From: Epiperipatus broadwayi
Lineage: Eukaryota; Onychophora; Udeonychophora; Euonychophora; Peripatidae
Direction: 5' to 3'
NCBI GenBank assembly: GCA_028023455.1
Contig: JAQFVV010006712.1
Location: 62,001 to 126,000 of the forward strand
DNA: 64,000 bases
The notes beneath the pieces were generated by a model. The model worked only from the letters and a program-made list of their open reading frames with translations. It made no database searches and was not told where the DNA came from. Every line of letters begins with the position of its first letter. Position 1 is the stretch's first letter. A program made the position numbers and the translations under genes. Below, piece by piece: positions 50,786 to 63,706 of the stretch.

Positions 50786-52210
50786 TCAGAAATAAAAATA
50801 ATTGTTAAAGTGGAAATCTGGAACTTAAAAAAAGAAGAATAAAAAGCAAATCAGATGAAAAGTGAGATGAAAATAGTTGTTCCACTTGAAATCTGGAACT
50901 ACAACAATAACACAAAAAAGCTAAATAGATGAAAACACCTATTGACAAGCTATAACAAAAATAGAGCCAATAAATTGATTATATCACTATCCACAATATT
51001 TATAAAAAGAGACACTCAACTAGACAATTACAATAGAAAAGCTAAAAAATACATAAACAGAGGTGTTGTACTATGGGAGAATATATTTAGAAATGTTATT
51101 TTATAAAAAATGAATACTTGAAAATTGTGAATTGTTTTTTAGTAGCTTTGTTGAAATGGTTTAGTTTTACTTGGTTTAAATTGTATGAGAACATCCTTAT
51201 TCTCAAAAGAAAAAGGGGGGAAAGATTGAAGTTATTTTCTTTCTTTATTATGAAACATTTCTTAGGGTTTGATTATAGTAAAAAAAATAGCTCATTCAGA
51301 TTAAACATTAATCGATTAAGAACAGTCAGAATGGAAAAATCTGTGTGTTATATTAAATTATACATGTAATGCATGGATAGGTTGATTAATATGTTTTAAC
51401 TTTGGGTTTGATGTCTTTATTCTTCTATATAATTGTTCTGTGAATTAACATTGATTAATTGCATCATAGAGTTGTGCTTTAGAGGATTTATAGGAGGTTG
51501 CCTTGACTACAAGTTGAGATTGTTGATAGCTGAGGGTTTATTATTATTATTCAGGTGAAATTAATGAATAATAGAACAAATCAAATGAGTATCTTTTCAC
51601 CTATTACAAATTTGTAGTCCTTGAAATCCCAGATCTAGCTCAGACTTAATGGTAATTTTCATATATACATGTGTGTATAGTATGAGTGGACATTCAAATG
51701 GTTTTCTAAAAAAAATATTTGGATAGTACAAAGATAAAGATAATTTTAGAAGTCCACATACTTTCTTTTGTTTATACATTTTAGGATGATCATTAGTTTA
51801 TTAATAGATATTACACTTATGGTTACTGATAATCAGCATTGATTTTATAGTTCCAGCATTTTAGATGAAGATATGTTGTATAGTTATTTTTTGTGTGTAT
51901 GTTTGTACATGCAGATGAATTTTCTAAATAAGGCATCAGCTAAATAATAATTAGCTTCAGTTTTATAGTATATCTCTTTTAATTCCAATCACAGATGATG
52001 ATTGATGACTCTTGGTAATTATTGTTGATGATGGTATACTTATCATTTTATAATATTTTATGTATTGGATTCAGATACGGATTTTGTACTCATGTTCTAT
52101 GGTCAGTGAAGGTCCATTCTGATTTTGAAGATAATGTTCCCATCATTCTCTGATACCCTCTATCATAAATGATGTAACCAAGAACTGATGCATCTCCTCA
52201 CCACCTCATC
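50786..52210. other. AT-rich intronic sequence
   Basis: Frames at 51118-51369 (83 codons) and 51597-51779 (60 codons) show no motif. No other signal. Confidence 0.4.
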
Positions 52211-52224
52211 CATCCTTGTAATAC

Positions 52225-52500
52225 AATATATATATATATATCAATAAGCGAGATGATACATGTAAACTTCCTCCTATTTGGAAAGATTTTTTTAAAAAAC
52301 ATTCCTAAATTTAACATTTTTTGCTATTGGTGGAATTTTAACATTTTATTCAAATCAGTGATTGTAGCGCCTCTACAACCGTCTTTCTACCTTTTATAAC
52401 TCTGTGGATGGCTTGTGTGACCAAGTCGAAACGTCAGTATATTAATATTAAAAGTTTTTAACACGGATGAACCCGCAAAATATGTATTTTATATGTGTGT
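52225..52500 (+). repeat. Dispersed repeat family 3, copy 3
   Basis: A near-complete single-orientation copy runs from TCAATAAGCGAGATGATACA to GATGAACCCGCAAAATATG and ends in a TG tract. Identity to the copies at 11155-11490 and 36165-36335 is high. It ends about 250 bp before the donor of the transmembrane exon on the opposite strand. Confidence 0.85.
52396..52442 (+). ncRNA. Hammerhead-like motif (best copy, family 3)
   Basis: Core-like CTGTGGAT (52402-52409), a six-pair stem GGCTTG/CAAGTC with a TGTGAC loop, GAAA (52428-52431), then ACGTC with C17 at 52435. ACGT is self-complementary, the minimal helix III. Helix I can form between ATAACT upstream and AGTATAT downstream with one bulged A. 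The core departs from CTGANGA (an A to T change and an extra T), so activity is doubtful, but stem II is the longest of the three families. Confidence 0.45.
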
Positions 52501-52755
52501 GTGTGTGCAAAACAAGGATAATGCAAATACATAGCTGTGCGTACACATTGCTATGATCTTCATACAAAAAAATTAAAGCGTAATTATTTAAATATTTTTA
52601 TCTATTAATTTTTAATTTTTCTAATATCAGATTTACTAATTTCTTAAATGGGGAATGACTGAAAGGTAAGCCATGATATTATCGACTTGGGCGAGATTGT
52701 ATGTAAATGTATAATAAAAGTAATTTTGCAATAATAAATGTAAATAATATTTTAC

Positions 52756-52843
52756 CTTCTTAATAATAGGACAAAAATAATGACACCGATAATCATGATT
52801 ACAACTACACCCACAGAGGCACCAATTGTGACGGCAAAGTTTG
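52756..52843 (-). CDS. Receptor guanylate cyclase, transmembrane exon
   Basis: Two bases completing a serine codon are followed by 28 codons and two further bases. The translation starts NFAVTIGASVGVVVIM and continues IIGVIIFVLLLR: about 24 uncharged residues ending in arginines. This is a single-pass membrane helix with a stop-transfer signal, in the order expected for a receptor cyclase (PPDxPxCGF, helix, basic residues, kinase-homology domain). The acceptor is TTTAAATAG before 52843, preceded by a run of ten T on the minus strand. The donor is AAG|GTAAAA after 52756. Entry in phase 1 matches the preceding exon and exit in phase 2 (AG) joins the G of the next exon to give AGG, arginine. Confidence 0.9.
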
Positions 52844-53567
52844 CTATTTAAAAAAAAAAAGTAATTAACGATAAGAAAATAAAAACAATTAATTTAACTA
52901 ATAGTATATTAGAACTGAAATAGGTAAAGTATTTGCAGTTCTCAAGACGTCATATTACTAAAAATTGAACTGAATACCTCTGGAGACGAACACAAAATTT
53001 AATTATCTTATCCTATAAAATTCTTACAGAAGCCTAAAACACTTGTGCAATTCAAATGGATAACAATACAATTAATAATTATTATATATTTTCTCACAAT
53101 CTGATGAGGGGAGTTATATAATCCTTAAATTATACATACATATATATATATATATATGTGTGCATGTAATTTATTTACAATGATAGGTTCTAAATATGAT
53201 ATTATTGACTACTAATGTAATATCGATCATGACCATGAAAAAACAATAAGCAAAACTTCCTAATATTTATTTTATACTAAACTTGAGCTAGTTTCTATTA
53301 AAAAGGAAGATCTGAAAAGTACTGTAAAATTGCCTCCCAAAACAGTCTAAGAATAAATAATATAGGGTGCATTCTTTGGCTGAGAATAAAAAATGGAAGG
53401 CTACAATTAGATAAATCCTCCTCCTTCAGAAGAAAATGTTTGCTGCAGAAGAAGTTAAAAAGCAGCACCACAAAATATCATGTAAAGACAATATTGGACA
53501 GCATATTCTTTATGTGACTGTATTTGAAGTTGACAGATTTGTTTGCAGAATCATTGCAAAATTCATC

Positions 53568-53862
53568 TCTAGTCTACTACTACTACCACTACTACTACCA
53601 CTACTATCGCTACTACCACCACTCCCACAATTACCACTACTACCACCACTAGCACCACAGCCACCACTGCTACTGTTACTGCTACTGCTTCTGCTACTGC
53701 TCCTGATACTATTATTATTACTACTACTATTACTACTCCTGCTGCTACTACTACTATTGTTATTATTATTGCAACCATGATTGTAACTGTGACTGCTGCT
53801 ACTGTTCCTACTCATTTCCTCCTGCTGCTACTACTACTTCTGCTATGCTACTGCTACTGCTG

Positions 53863-53925
<63 letters not shown>

Positions 53926-53926
53926 T
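53568..53926. repeat. Compound trinucleotide array (CTA, CTG, CCA, ATT)
   Basis: About 360 bp of imperfect triplets ends in a pure ACT run of about 21 units (53863-53924). Leucine-, serine- and valine-rich frames on both strands are translations of the repeat. It lies in the 2.1-kb intron between the juxtamembrane and transmembrane exons. Confidence 0.95.
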
Positions 53927-54911
53927 GTTTGAAATGATTTTTTTAATCAATTTGATCATTTTTCCCCAACATACATAGGATAATAATAGAACTTTACAAA
54001 GGTTACATTTTATGATATGTGGAGTTGCATGCAATCATATATTTTATATTTTTAAGTTAACAAAAAAATAATGCAGTAATTAGTAGCCCTTTTTGCTTTT
54101 ACTTCTTACAACCAAAGATCTCATGCTAAGGCCTTAAACAATGACATATTAAGAATTAGGCATCGAAATAAATATTGTGTGGTAAAATCTTTTCATCTTT
54201 TGCTCTAAAAGACTAATTTCCAAAGATATTTGGATATCTCCTAATATTAGTATTATATTAAACCACTAAAACTTTACATGATAACCATTTCTTATACTTA
54301 CACAATCATATATATATATATGTGTGTGTGTGTGTGCGCTTTGCAACAGATAATGAAGCTATTAAACGTGAGTAAAATTATCAAAAGTTACTGCCAAGTG
54401 CAGGCCTTCTGGCATCTATTGTTAACAATGGCTTGACTGGGTAGCACTATTGTATAAAGACTTACCACTAATTATTATTGGATTTAAAATGCATCTGGTG
54501 CACCACAAAATATATAGAAAAAATATATATGCCTAAGTCATAGCGAATACCCCCATTATAAACATTTGAAAATATGAATCATATGTTGCCATTAGGGTGT
54601 TTGAATAGGCTTTGAATTCTTGTGTGTATATTTTCAAAAATTTATAAGGCTACTAATATTTTTTTTTAAATTAAACTCTCTGCAAAATTATGTAACTAGT
54701 TATCATCTAATATTTAAATTGTTTGTTAAACTGTTTGTTTCAAAAAATAATCAAATTATTTCAAGTGCATAAAATTATATTAATTAAACATTGTGCTATC
54801 TTAGAGTATATTAAAATTAAGTGATCACTTTTAACACCTAAAAATAAATAAACAATATAAAAAAACATCGAGAATTTGGATTTTAACGTTTTTAAATTAT
54901 CAAATACTTAC
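53927..54911. other. Intron sequence with a fragment of family 1
   Basis: TA and TG tracts lie at 54307-54339. A decayed piece of repeat family 1 is at about 54395-54460 (GGCCTTCTGGCATCTATTG and GCTTGACTGGGTAGCACTA). Nothing else is seen up to the donor of exon 54912-55005. Confidence 0.5.
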
Positions 54912-55005
54912 ATTTTACTTCTTCTATTGGACACAATTCACCTTTAAATCCACAACGAGGAGAATCCGGTGGTAGAACATTAGGAGGTAATAGAATTTCT
55001 ACTGT
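54912..55005 (-). CDS. Receptor guanylate cyclase, juxtamembrane exon
   Basis: The exon encodes 31 codons plus one base. It contains VLPPDSPRCGFKGELC, which matches the conserved PPDxPxCGF juxtamembrane motif of membrane guanylate cyclases just before the transmembrane helix. The two cysteines (RCGF and ELC) fit the disulfide knuckle known at this place in natriuretic-peptide-receptor-like cyclases. The acceptor is TTTTTAG before 55005 and the donor is T|GTAAGT after 54912, a near-consensus site. It leaves in phase 1, which the next exon completes as TCA. It starts in phase 0, matching the phase-0 end of the 63707-63834 exon, although a short linking exon could still be hidden in the 8.7-kb intron between them. 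The product would lie just outside the plasma membrane. Confidence 0.9.
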
Positions 55006-55639
55006 CTAAAAATCATAAATATTATATTAATTTCCTGTCATTTTTAAAATCTAAAAAATTAAAAGTTGTTTTTTAATCAATGTATAAGTATTAAAATTTG
55101 CAGTATTTATTAAATAATAAAGTGATTAATCAGTTGAATGGTTTTGGAAGTTATGTAGCGTTCAACATTTAAGCCAAGAAGATCCAAATTGTGTTTACTC
55201 TATTCACAAATCTAAGCAACCAAGTCTATCCATTAAGACTTCTCTAAACATATAAGAAACACAATTTTACATTCAGATTACATACGTACATTAAATTATA
55301 TAACCAATTATATTTAACATGGTATATACATCTATTTTATAATATCTTTGAATAAGAGATTTTAAATGCCCTCTATTAAATTTTTTATTTAATTAAATGC
55401 TAAAGTTTTATATAACAAAAAAATTCTGAATTGTTAATTATAACAATATAAGACTCACAATACCAGGAATTCTCTTTATCAGCTGTATTCTGCTATGACA
55501 TCACTAATCATAAAAGACTTGAAACTTATATATATATATATATATATATATTAGAGAAATATTAGAATTAACATTATATATATATCAGCATATGCTAAAT
55601 CTGACCATAAATATTACTATACATATGTATATAGAAAAA

Positions 55640-56120
55640 GTATATATAATATAAAGAGCATGCTAATAGGTCTAAACAAGCTTATTTTTTTTATTTTCAA
55701 TAAATGATGCAAGAGAAAGCATTCAAAATCTCTATCTAAAATTATTCTTATCCCCAAACTGGTTTCATGCTAATGGCTTTCATCGGTGAAGCAGTAGGAC
55801 ATCCAGACTCTAGATCTAAAATACAAACTCAAACTCAGCATTTATCAAATATTTAACTATTTCATAGAAAATCTGACCTTTTCGGATATCTATATATCTT
55901 CAAACTCAGCTATCCAACATAAATAGTCACATGGGACTGAACCAAATTCAGACACACCATATAGCCTTAGCAACATAACATTGTCAAAACCTTAACAGCC
56001 AAACTATAGTATCAAGAAAACCATGTCATACATCATGTAACTTATATAGCTTGCATTTACAAATGTGATATAAAGAGCTGCTAATAGCTCTAAACAAGGT
56101 GGTGGTTATTGTTGTTGTTG

Positions 56121-56166
<46 letters not shown>

Positions 56167-56290
56167 GATAACGATGATGATGAAATGATGATGATGATGA
56201 TGATTATGATTATTATTATTATTATTCAATAAATGCAGCAAGAGAAAGCATTCAAAAGCTCTATCTTGGAATTATCCCTATCCCAAATGG
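55640..56290. repeat. Direct duplication, second copy expanded by triplets
   Basis: The words ATATAAAGAGC, GCTAATAG, CTCTAAACAAG, AATAAATG, GCAAGAGAAAGCATTCAAAA and CTCTATCT occur in the same order at about 55650-55740 and 56070-56265. In the second copy the short T-rich spacer is replaced by about 130 bp of GTT, ATT and ATG triplets (56098-56226). The first copy runs on into a hammerhead-like stretch on the minus strand (CCGATGA near 55786, GAAAC near 55767). Confidence 0.8.
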
Positions 56291-56439
56291 CTTGAGAAAT
56301 CTGTATAAAATAGATTTCTCCATATTTCAGTAGAATAAATATATTTTAGTAAATTAAATAATAAACTTTTTTGCAAACTAAATAGAAACAAAAAAAAATT
56401 ATTAATCAAATTAAGATTGTTGACATTTTAAATAATAAA

Positions 56440-58860
56440 TATGTATTTGTATATAAGCCAAACATCACCAACCCAAGAAATAGGTGTTTGAATTAATACA
56501 AAATTTCCATTGACATGAATAAGAATAATACTCATGTCAGTTAATAGAATCATTTTCCCTTTATTTTTGAGTCAGTTATACTACCTTATAGCAATATATT
56601 CATACCAAAAGGCAAAAAACATCATAAATACTCTCCTCATTGCCCAAAGTAAGATCCTATATAAGCCTGATTTATGTATCATGTATGGTGATTTTAATTG
56701 ATCCTATAATGATCACCCATCCACTTTAAAATTAAAGCTCAATCAACTGCCCTTGCTACCACTATTATTCTATCTTCTCTCATTAATCTCTTTTTTGTTC
56801 CTCCTACTGATCTCAAAACTTCAATTCACCTGAATAATGTTTCATTCTCTGATCATATCTGTGTAACTCTCATACAATGTACCCTTCAAAATAAACCAAC
56901 AATTTAAAAAATTACAAATTCCTAGTAAATTTAAATTAATTATCGATGATATCTCTAATATATTAATTGCCACCAATTATTTTTATCAGCTGCAAAATCT
57001 TTCTTCGATTAAAATATGGACACTATGAAAAAGAATTCTAAATAATAATTATTCTGATCGATTAACAGATAATCATTCAAATAATCTTATAAAACAATAT
57101 GTTGATGACATCAATTCAACTCTTCAAGCTATAATAAAATTTAGTAGCAAAACTTGGTATTCATAAGCTGCAAAATGAAGCAAAACACCTACTGGTTCTT
57201 TATAACCAAAATTACATGGTATTTAAGCTTTAAAAAGTAATCCCTAATCGTTCAATACTAATAAAAACTATAGTAAATTAAGCAAAATCAACCCACACTA
57301 TGACTATGGTATTCCAATTTTGTTGATGGAAAATACACTCATGTCAGGCACCAACATTGATATTGAACTTCTTAATCCCTTAAAAATACTCTAAAAGCAG
57401 TTGATTATCATCTTTCCTCTACTAACTGTAACATGCATCTTCCTCAAAATCATTACATCTCAAAGCATCAAATTCTTGATGAAATTATGCACTTATGTTC
57501 ACACATGTCACTAGCAAATGATCTTATTCCAGCTAATATTTTATATAACATCTAAATTATACTATCCCTACCAGTCTACATAAATATTACAATCAACTTT
57601 GTCCACATGAATATTACATAACTAACCTATCCGCTAATCTAATTTTCTGCCTTAGACAAAAGTTAAAAGCCCTACATCCATCAGTAAATGCCTTGCACCT
57701 CATCACATTGAAGAATATTGATTGAAAAAATGTTTGCAAGAATTATTCTTAAACAACTAAATGACCTTATGTCTCTAAACTTATCTCACATTATGTACTA
57801 TGCATCTCAAGCCATTCTATTAGCACAAGAGTCAATATTAAGTGCAAAACAAATATCACATGTCAGGTTAACTGTTAAGCTACTTTTGATTTGGTAAACT
57901 GAAAACATTTATTTAACACAATAAGCAAACTTATTCCAAGCTATACACATTGAATATCATAAAAATTATCTTACCAACATATCTGTCAAACTAAAAATCT
58001 CATGCCTCTCTTCTCCTTTTAAACCAAACCAAGATATTCCATAAGGCTCAGCATGTGCTTTACAACTATTTGTAATATATACACCCCATGATCAAAAAGA
58101 CTGAGCAGTTCCCAGAATGCCACTTCCATTCTTATCTTGGTACTACTGTTAAAGAGATATTTTTTGTTGAAAATGTCCTGGTAGTCTTTAGAGGCCTACA
58201 AAATATTCCTCTCATTCTTCATATTTTGAACAAATTTGAAATCCTATGAAACCCTAATATGAGTTTGTAAGCCATCCATATTGTTGATCTATCTTTATTC
58301 TCACAGATATACACTCATCTTTTCTCAGAATTCCAATTAACTTATCCAAAACACATTTAAGAGATTATCTAAATCATCTGGTCATAAACAAGTTCAATAC
58401 AAAAATAAAAGCCTTCGGCCCAAAATTGCTTTATCCTATAGTAAAATATTACATTGTTAATGCTAATCTGGATGGTATACTTGCTATAGTTCATGAATGC
58501 ATCTTTTAAGAAGTACTATTAAAATATCATGACCACAGTAAAATCATACCTCTGGGAATCAACATCATATCTTCTATCAATTACAGGTGCTGTTTTTCCT
58601 ATTTCCAAAGATGGTCTTAATCTAATATGTCCTCATTCATTTGTATCCTATATCAGGGCAAAGATGTACATTGCAACTACAGCTAATCCAATTGTCAGAG
58701 CCATTCCTTCATAAGCAAATAATTTTTATACTGATCATGCTATTGAGCATGAGATCTGTTGGATAAATATTAAAAATTTTAATCTACATAATGCCATTGT
58801 GATTATTCATACTATTAGAACCACAGCAAAAATTATAATGTCCTTAAAAAATAATAAAGA
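56440..58860 (+). pseudogene. Decayed non-LTR retrotransposon (endonuclease part legible)
   Basis: The plus strand reads MYGDFN, a stop, then SYNDHP near 56673-56711. About 55 codons later, after a frame change, HLNNVSFSDHICVTL appears near 56828-56872. GDFN and SDH at this spacing are conserved motifs of the apurinic-type endonuclease of LINE ORF2 proteins. The following 2 kb has many stops in all frames but a more even base composition than its surroundings, with phrases such as HYDYGIPILLMENTLMSGTN; reverse transcriptase motifs are not clear to me. The outer limits are approximate. Confidence 0.55.
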
Positions 58861-59459
58861 GTGGTATAATATATATATATATGCCCTAAAATATATACCC
58901 CAAAATATTATGAGAAAAATTTGACAGAACACTATTTTTCTTAATTGCTCATTATTTTTAAATAAATAATTGTATTTGCCCCAGACACTAGTCGTAATAG
59001 CTATATCTTATAAGCCATGTACCTTATGTCATATAAAAAAAAATGCCCTTTACATATGTTAATACATGTACATAATTTGTAATTAATTAAATTTATGTTC
59101 GATACAAATGTCAGATTAAACAAAAATCCTTTTCAAAAACAAAACAGTGATAAGAAAAGATATAAAAAGAATTTCAAATATTTTATGTTTCGTCTTCTAA
59201 TTTCTCTTTTCTGGTATTACTGTGCTTGTTATAGCTTTCTTCTCTTAAGTTAGAATCAAACAAACTTACCAGTCTTAAGTATAAGAAGCTGAGATACTCA
59301 GATGAGGTATTGATACATTATCCAGCAAATATATTCTGCAAAGAAGAAAAACATGATATCCTATATAGATATTTTTGAATGGTAGATTAAGTCCCAGATG
59401 ATTTATTCTGACTTTGCCACAATGTAGTTATTAATCATAATCACCACAAGCTGTTTACA

Positions 59460-60140
59460 CAGAGACAAAACTCACCATACAGTAGTGCCATTCAATGCAA
59501 TCCAGAATAATCAATGGATGCAGGAAGATGTGTACATGAAATCCCTATTTAGTGCCTACTCATCCAATATCCCTCAAGTAGTTTCTAACTTTTGGATTTC
59601 ATCAGTGAGGAGCTTTGTATTTAAGAGCACTTCACCTAAAACTTAGAATCTAATGCAACCCTTCAGCAGCCACCTTTTACCTTATTACCTAAATATAAAG
59701 CTTTGAGTCCAAAATGAGAACCCACTAACGTTCTCAATTCAAGCTTATTAGCTTGTATAGTCATATAGATCTGAACTCAGTTCAGCATTCATATATTTTG
59801 CTGTCTGTGGTTCTTTAATAACCACATTTAAGATCTATATTACTATGCAAGCTAATAAGCTTGAATTGGAAACATTAGTGGGTTCTCATTTTGGATTCAA
59901 AGCTTTATAATTAGATAATAAGATAAAAAGTGGCTTCTGGATGGTTGCATTAGATCATAAGATCTAGGTGCAGTGCTCTCAGCTCCTCAGTGATGAAGCT
60001 CACAATCTAGAAACTAGTCTGGGGATATTGGATGAGTAGGCACTAGATAAGTATTTTATGCACAAACCTTCCTGCTTTCATTGATTACTCTGGCTTGCAC
60101 TGAGTGATGCTGCTGTAAGGAGAGTTTTGCCTCTGCATAA
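59460..60140. repeat. Repeat family 1, head-to-head pair
   Basis: The left copy (about 59468-59830) and the inverted right copy (about 59835-60135) have mirror-image ends, AGACAAAACTCACCATACAG and GGAGAGTTTTGCCTC. The hammerhead-like segment is seen on the minus strand near 59615-59575 (CTGATGA intact, helix III altered) and on the plus strand at 59984-60026 (first core base C to G, helix I and ACTAGTC intact). Confidence 0.8.
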
Positions 60141-61699
60141 ACAGAGTGCCTTAAGGCCAAGTTAAAAGTAAACTATTTTTTGAAAGATATTTGTTATTGT
60201 CAGAGATATATGTCACTAAAGGTTCATTTGCTAAAATCAGAAAATAAAAAGAAAATGTATGTATGTAAACCAGAAACGTTGCGATAATATTGAATCCCTA
60301 ACCTAGAGGAGATGGAAACGGTTTAAAAATCAATCCAAATCTAACCATGGAATCATCTCAAGTGTGGAGAAAGAAAGTAGACTAGAGACTTGTCAAGAAA
60401 TAATTGCACCTAATCACTACTGTACTACCCCGATATCGTGTAAATTGAGTTAACCCAGAAACTGATTGTATGAGCGATCTCCATAAAAGTTAAATCTGCA
60501 GGAATTCAGATCTTCACATACCTGGGTTTGAAGCAAGTTTAAAAAGACATAAAAGTGTGATCACAGAATAATGAATAAATTGGTTCGACTTTATTTGTTC
60601 ATTTTTTATTAATACATCTAAAATAAGTAATTAAAATACATGAACGTATGAAAACAATTCATATAAAGTAATGTTTCTTAGTATATTTTGTAAGAATTTT
60701 TTCCCCTTATATATTTTATGAGCGAATATTTATTAATATTTTATAGCATATTTTTTAAATAATATATATGTAATAATACTACAAATTGATGTCTGTATTT
60801 CTTCAAAATAATATACATAAACTTATAAATAAATATTAGAAATACAGTAATTAAAATTTATTAAAAAGAACAAAAAATATAAACGTCACTTAGGAGTGCT
60901 TTAGTTTTTGTCAACTAATACTTTGAAAAGTCAACCGTCCCATAATTCCGTGATCTTAATGTTTGCTATCTATGGATTAAGTCTTGCTAGTATTTATATA
61001 TTAACATAGCTTCCTTGATTTTTCTGTTATTATTATTATTTCTTTCAGTTTGCAATTTTTCTTTTATTATTATTTCTTGCAATATACTTCAGTAAAGTAA
61101 TGATTTATGCTTGCGTATTTTAAAAGAGTGAAAAATATCTGTCTCCATTATTTATAAACGAAGTTCATAAAATAATTAATTGTTTGGTCAAATAAACCAA
61201 CTAAGAACGTTCTTAAGACACATAATTTTTATTTTTATAGTGGACACTATCCTGCCATATTAAATTGAGGATTGATTTATGAAAGATTAATACAATATTT
61301 TCCTTTAAACGCGCTTGTCTTCACAACACCGTATGATATAAGACTTGACAGATCGTGAGTTCGAATTAGTTTTGGAAATAGACAGATAGAAGTGCAAGGT
61401 TATATATTTTTTATTATTGTTGTTATTTCTTTTTGTTATTGATTTTTATATTATTCAATCAAATGATTATTAACTTTAAATATTTCTCTTCGTCATTCTG
61501 GAATAAACACCATCATTGTATTTACACTCACTACATTAAAGGTCATATTAGAAATATAATTTTACTCCTAAAACTTTTCTGAATTAAATACATCAGTGTT
61601 ATAGCAATGCTATCTGAAACGTAAAATATTATTGGATAAGGTGGTGTACATGAAAAAACTTTTATACTATCGAGATAATAATAGATGAACAATTGAAAT
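60141..61699. other. AT-rich intronic sequence
   Basis: A box B-like GAGTTCGAATTAG near 61358-61370 hints at a decayed tRNA-derived repeat. I see no exon for the cyclase between 60141 and 61699. Confidence 0.4.
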
Positions 61700-61885
61700 C
61701 TTAAAGACTGGATTCCAAGAGATTATAAAAGACCCAGAAAGAGACCACGTGTGAGATGGATGGATGAAATAAGAAAATGTGCAGGGATGATGTGAAGAAG
61801 AGAAGCTAAAGATCGGAGAAAATGGATTAAACTTGGAGAGACCTTAATCCTGCAGTGGACTGATAATGGTTGATGATGATGATGG
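61700..61885 (+). pseudogene. 3' end of a LINE ORF2 (5'-truncated)
   Basis: The plus strand reads RPRKRPRVRWMDEIRKCAGM, M, a stop, then REAKDRRKWIKLGETLI and LQWTDNG before a stop. This matches the C-terminal tail of many LINE reverse transcriptases (RGRPR-x-RW-x-D-x-I-x-x-x-x-G and A-x-DR-x-x-W). The terminal codons run into a TGATGATGATGATGG microsatellite, the usual simple-repeat 3' end of such elements. The rest of the element is missing, as expected from incomplete reverse transcription. Confidence 0.8.
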
Positions 61886-63673
61886 TGATTATCAGAGCAT
61901 GCACAAACCTATTTTATATTCATATATTTATTAGTTTAACTCTGGGATAAAACTATTCTTCAACGTTATATTTGATTTTCCTAGTTATATTTTAACACAT
62001 AGATTAAATTATTCTTAAAGTTCGGAAATAAGAAACAGTAGTTGTAGAGATTTTGTTATTAAAGAAAACAAGAGTAAAATTATATATATTATTATTATTA
62101 TATACTAATTATCCTTATTTATAGTATACACAAACCTTTAGCCCCACAATAAGAATTGCCATCTATACACTCTAGTTCACAAGATATTATTTGCTCTCCA
62201 AACATACCATATTATTATCAGTGACAAACACTGACCAATCTCATTGATATCATATCCAGAGGCCTCTGTTTCAACATACGAATGATTCTGCTTCAAAAGA
62301 TTGTACCTATTCTCAATATATATACCAGTGTCCAGTCTCATTCATAGCTAATAAACATATATTTTCCCCCAACATAAGAATCACCATTTTCACACTCTGG
62401 TTTATAAGATGGCATCAGAATTTTAACACGTCTTGCAAATATAAAACACTCTTTCTAAACAAATTAAGCAAACGATGAACTAATGGATATTTTCACAGAT
62501 ATCTGAAGTTTGGTTTTATTCACATCACCATATCGATTTTTCAGCTTATTTTTCGAATTATTATTATTCCCTGTAACCTCTTAAAGATCTCTCTATGTTT
62601 AAAATAAACTCCGAAAATAGTTTTATCTAACAAAAATTTATTTTTAACCTATAGAAATTGTTAAGTCGAATGTCGAATTCCGATAATGCGCTATTACTTT
62701 AAATATTATAAATATCCATGCACTCGCACGTCATTAATAGCATTTCTATAAATACACCAACTTTCACTTGCCATGCTAAATCAGGACTTGAGTCTATTGT
62801 GTGCCTGATATTATAATCAAATTTTGAATTGTACAAATCTATTTAAACTATAGCAAACTCTTTGCTACTTTATTTTTAATAAAAATATATCAAATTTTTA
62901 AAAAAATACAAACTACTCATATGCAAAGGTATTTTCTCAGTGCTGTGATTTGTTAGTGGTAGATGTATTAAATGACATTCTAAAAAATAAATGTGTAAAA
63001 AAAAACATGTATCTCTGCGGCGCAGATGTAAGAGAAAGAACATCAGATGACGGATGTGGAGAAATAATACATTTATAAATTATGGTTTACCAGTTCCTTC
63101 TACTGAAGACTAACTTTATAAATTAAACTGGATATTTTTTAAATATTTCTACAGCAAACACGTGAGTATTTTGACCCCTCAAACCGCATAAAAATTGCTG
63201 GCGTTCACGACATTTTGAAGAAACTCTTAAATGTTGGATAATGAAAAGTTTTTTTTTTTTAGTTTTTGAAAAAATTTAACTTTTTAAAATAGATAAAAAT
63301 CACATGAAAGTAAATTGTTTTTGTATATATCTTTTATTATTATTATAAGTGTGCGATTTTATGTGTTTAATATTAAAATATTAGAAAGTATGATTTGTAT
63401 ATTAATTAAAACTACTATCGTTTGATTATGAATTATCTTTATAAACACGTACTTGTAACTTAGGCATGGTAAAAATAAAGAATGGATCGCGTCAAATTTT
63501 CATCCAAGACAGCGACGCATAAGTGTAAAATGATGGCGCACTATTGTTCTAGACGATGATGGATGTGACCCGATGGGAACATCACTCTGATTTAGTTATT
63601 AATAACAAATAGCCACGAGAATAGGCTAATGGTATATTATATATATGCATTTATTACTTATCTCTAAAAAAAC
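61886..63673. other. Intron sequence of the cyclase gene
   Basis: At about 62150-62400 two related segments (CACAATAAGAATTGCCATCT and CAACATAAGAATCACCATTT, each followed by ACACTCT and an AAGAT stretch about 25 bp later) form a diverged direct duplication of ~240 bp. A relative of the 12175-13148 transposon interior is at 62670-62710 (CCGATAATGCGCTATTACTT). No exon is seen. Confidence 0.45.
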
Positions 63674-63706
63674 TGATGAATAGTTAAATGATGAATAGGT
63701 AACTAC

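Noticed and set aside
53436-54034. Leucine-, serine- and valine-rich frames on both strands
   Set aside because: They are translations of the compound triplet array in an intron, with no unique coding sequence.
59270-59335. 66-bp minus-strand segment with a good acceptor (TTCTTCTTTGCAG) and donor (CTG|GTAAGT)
   Set aside because: It would fit between two cyclase exons in length, but all three frames contain a stop, so at best it is a pseudo-exon or poison exon.
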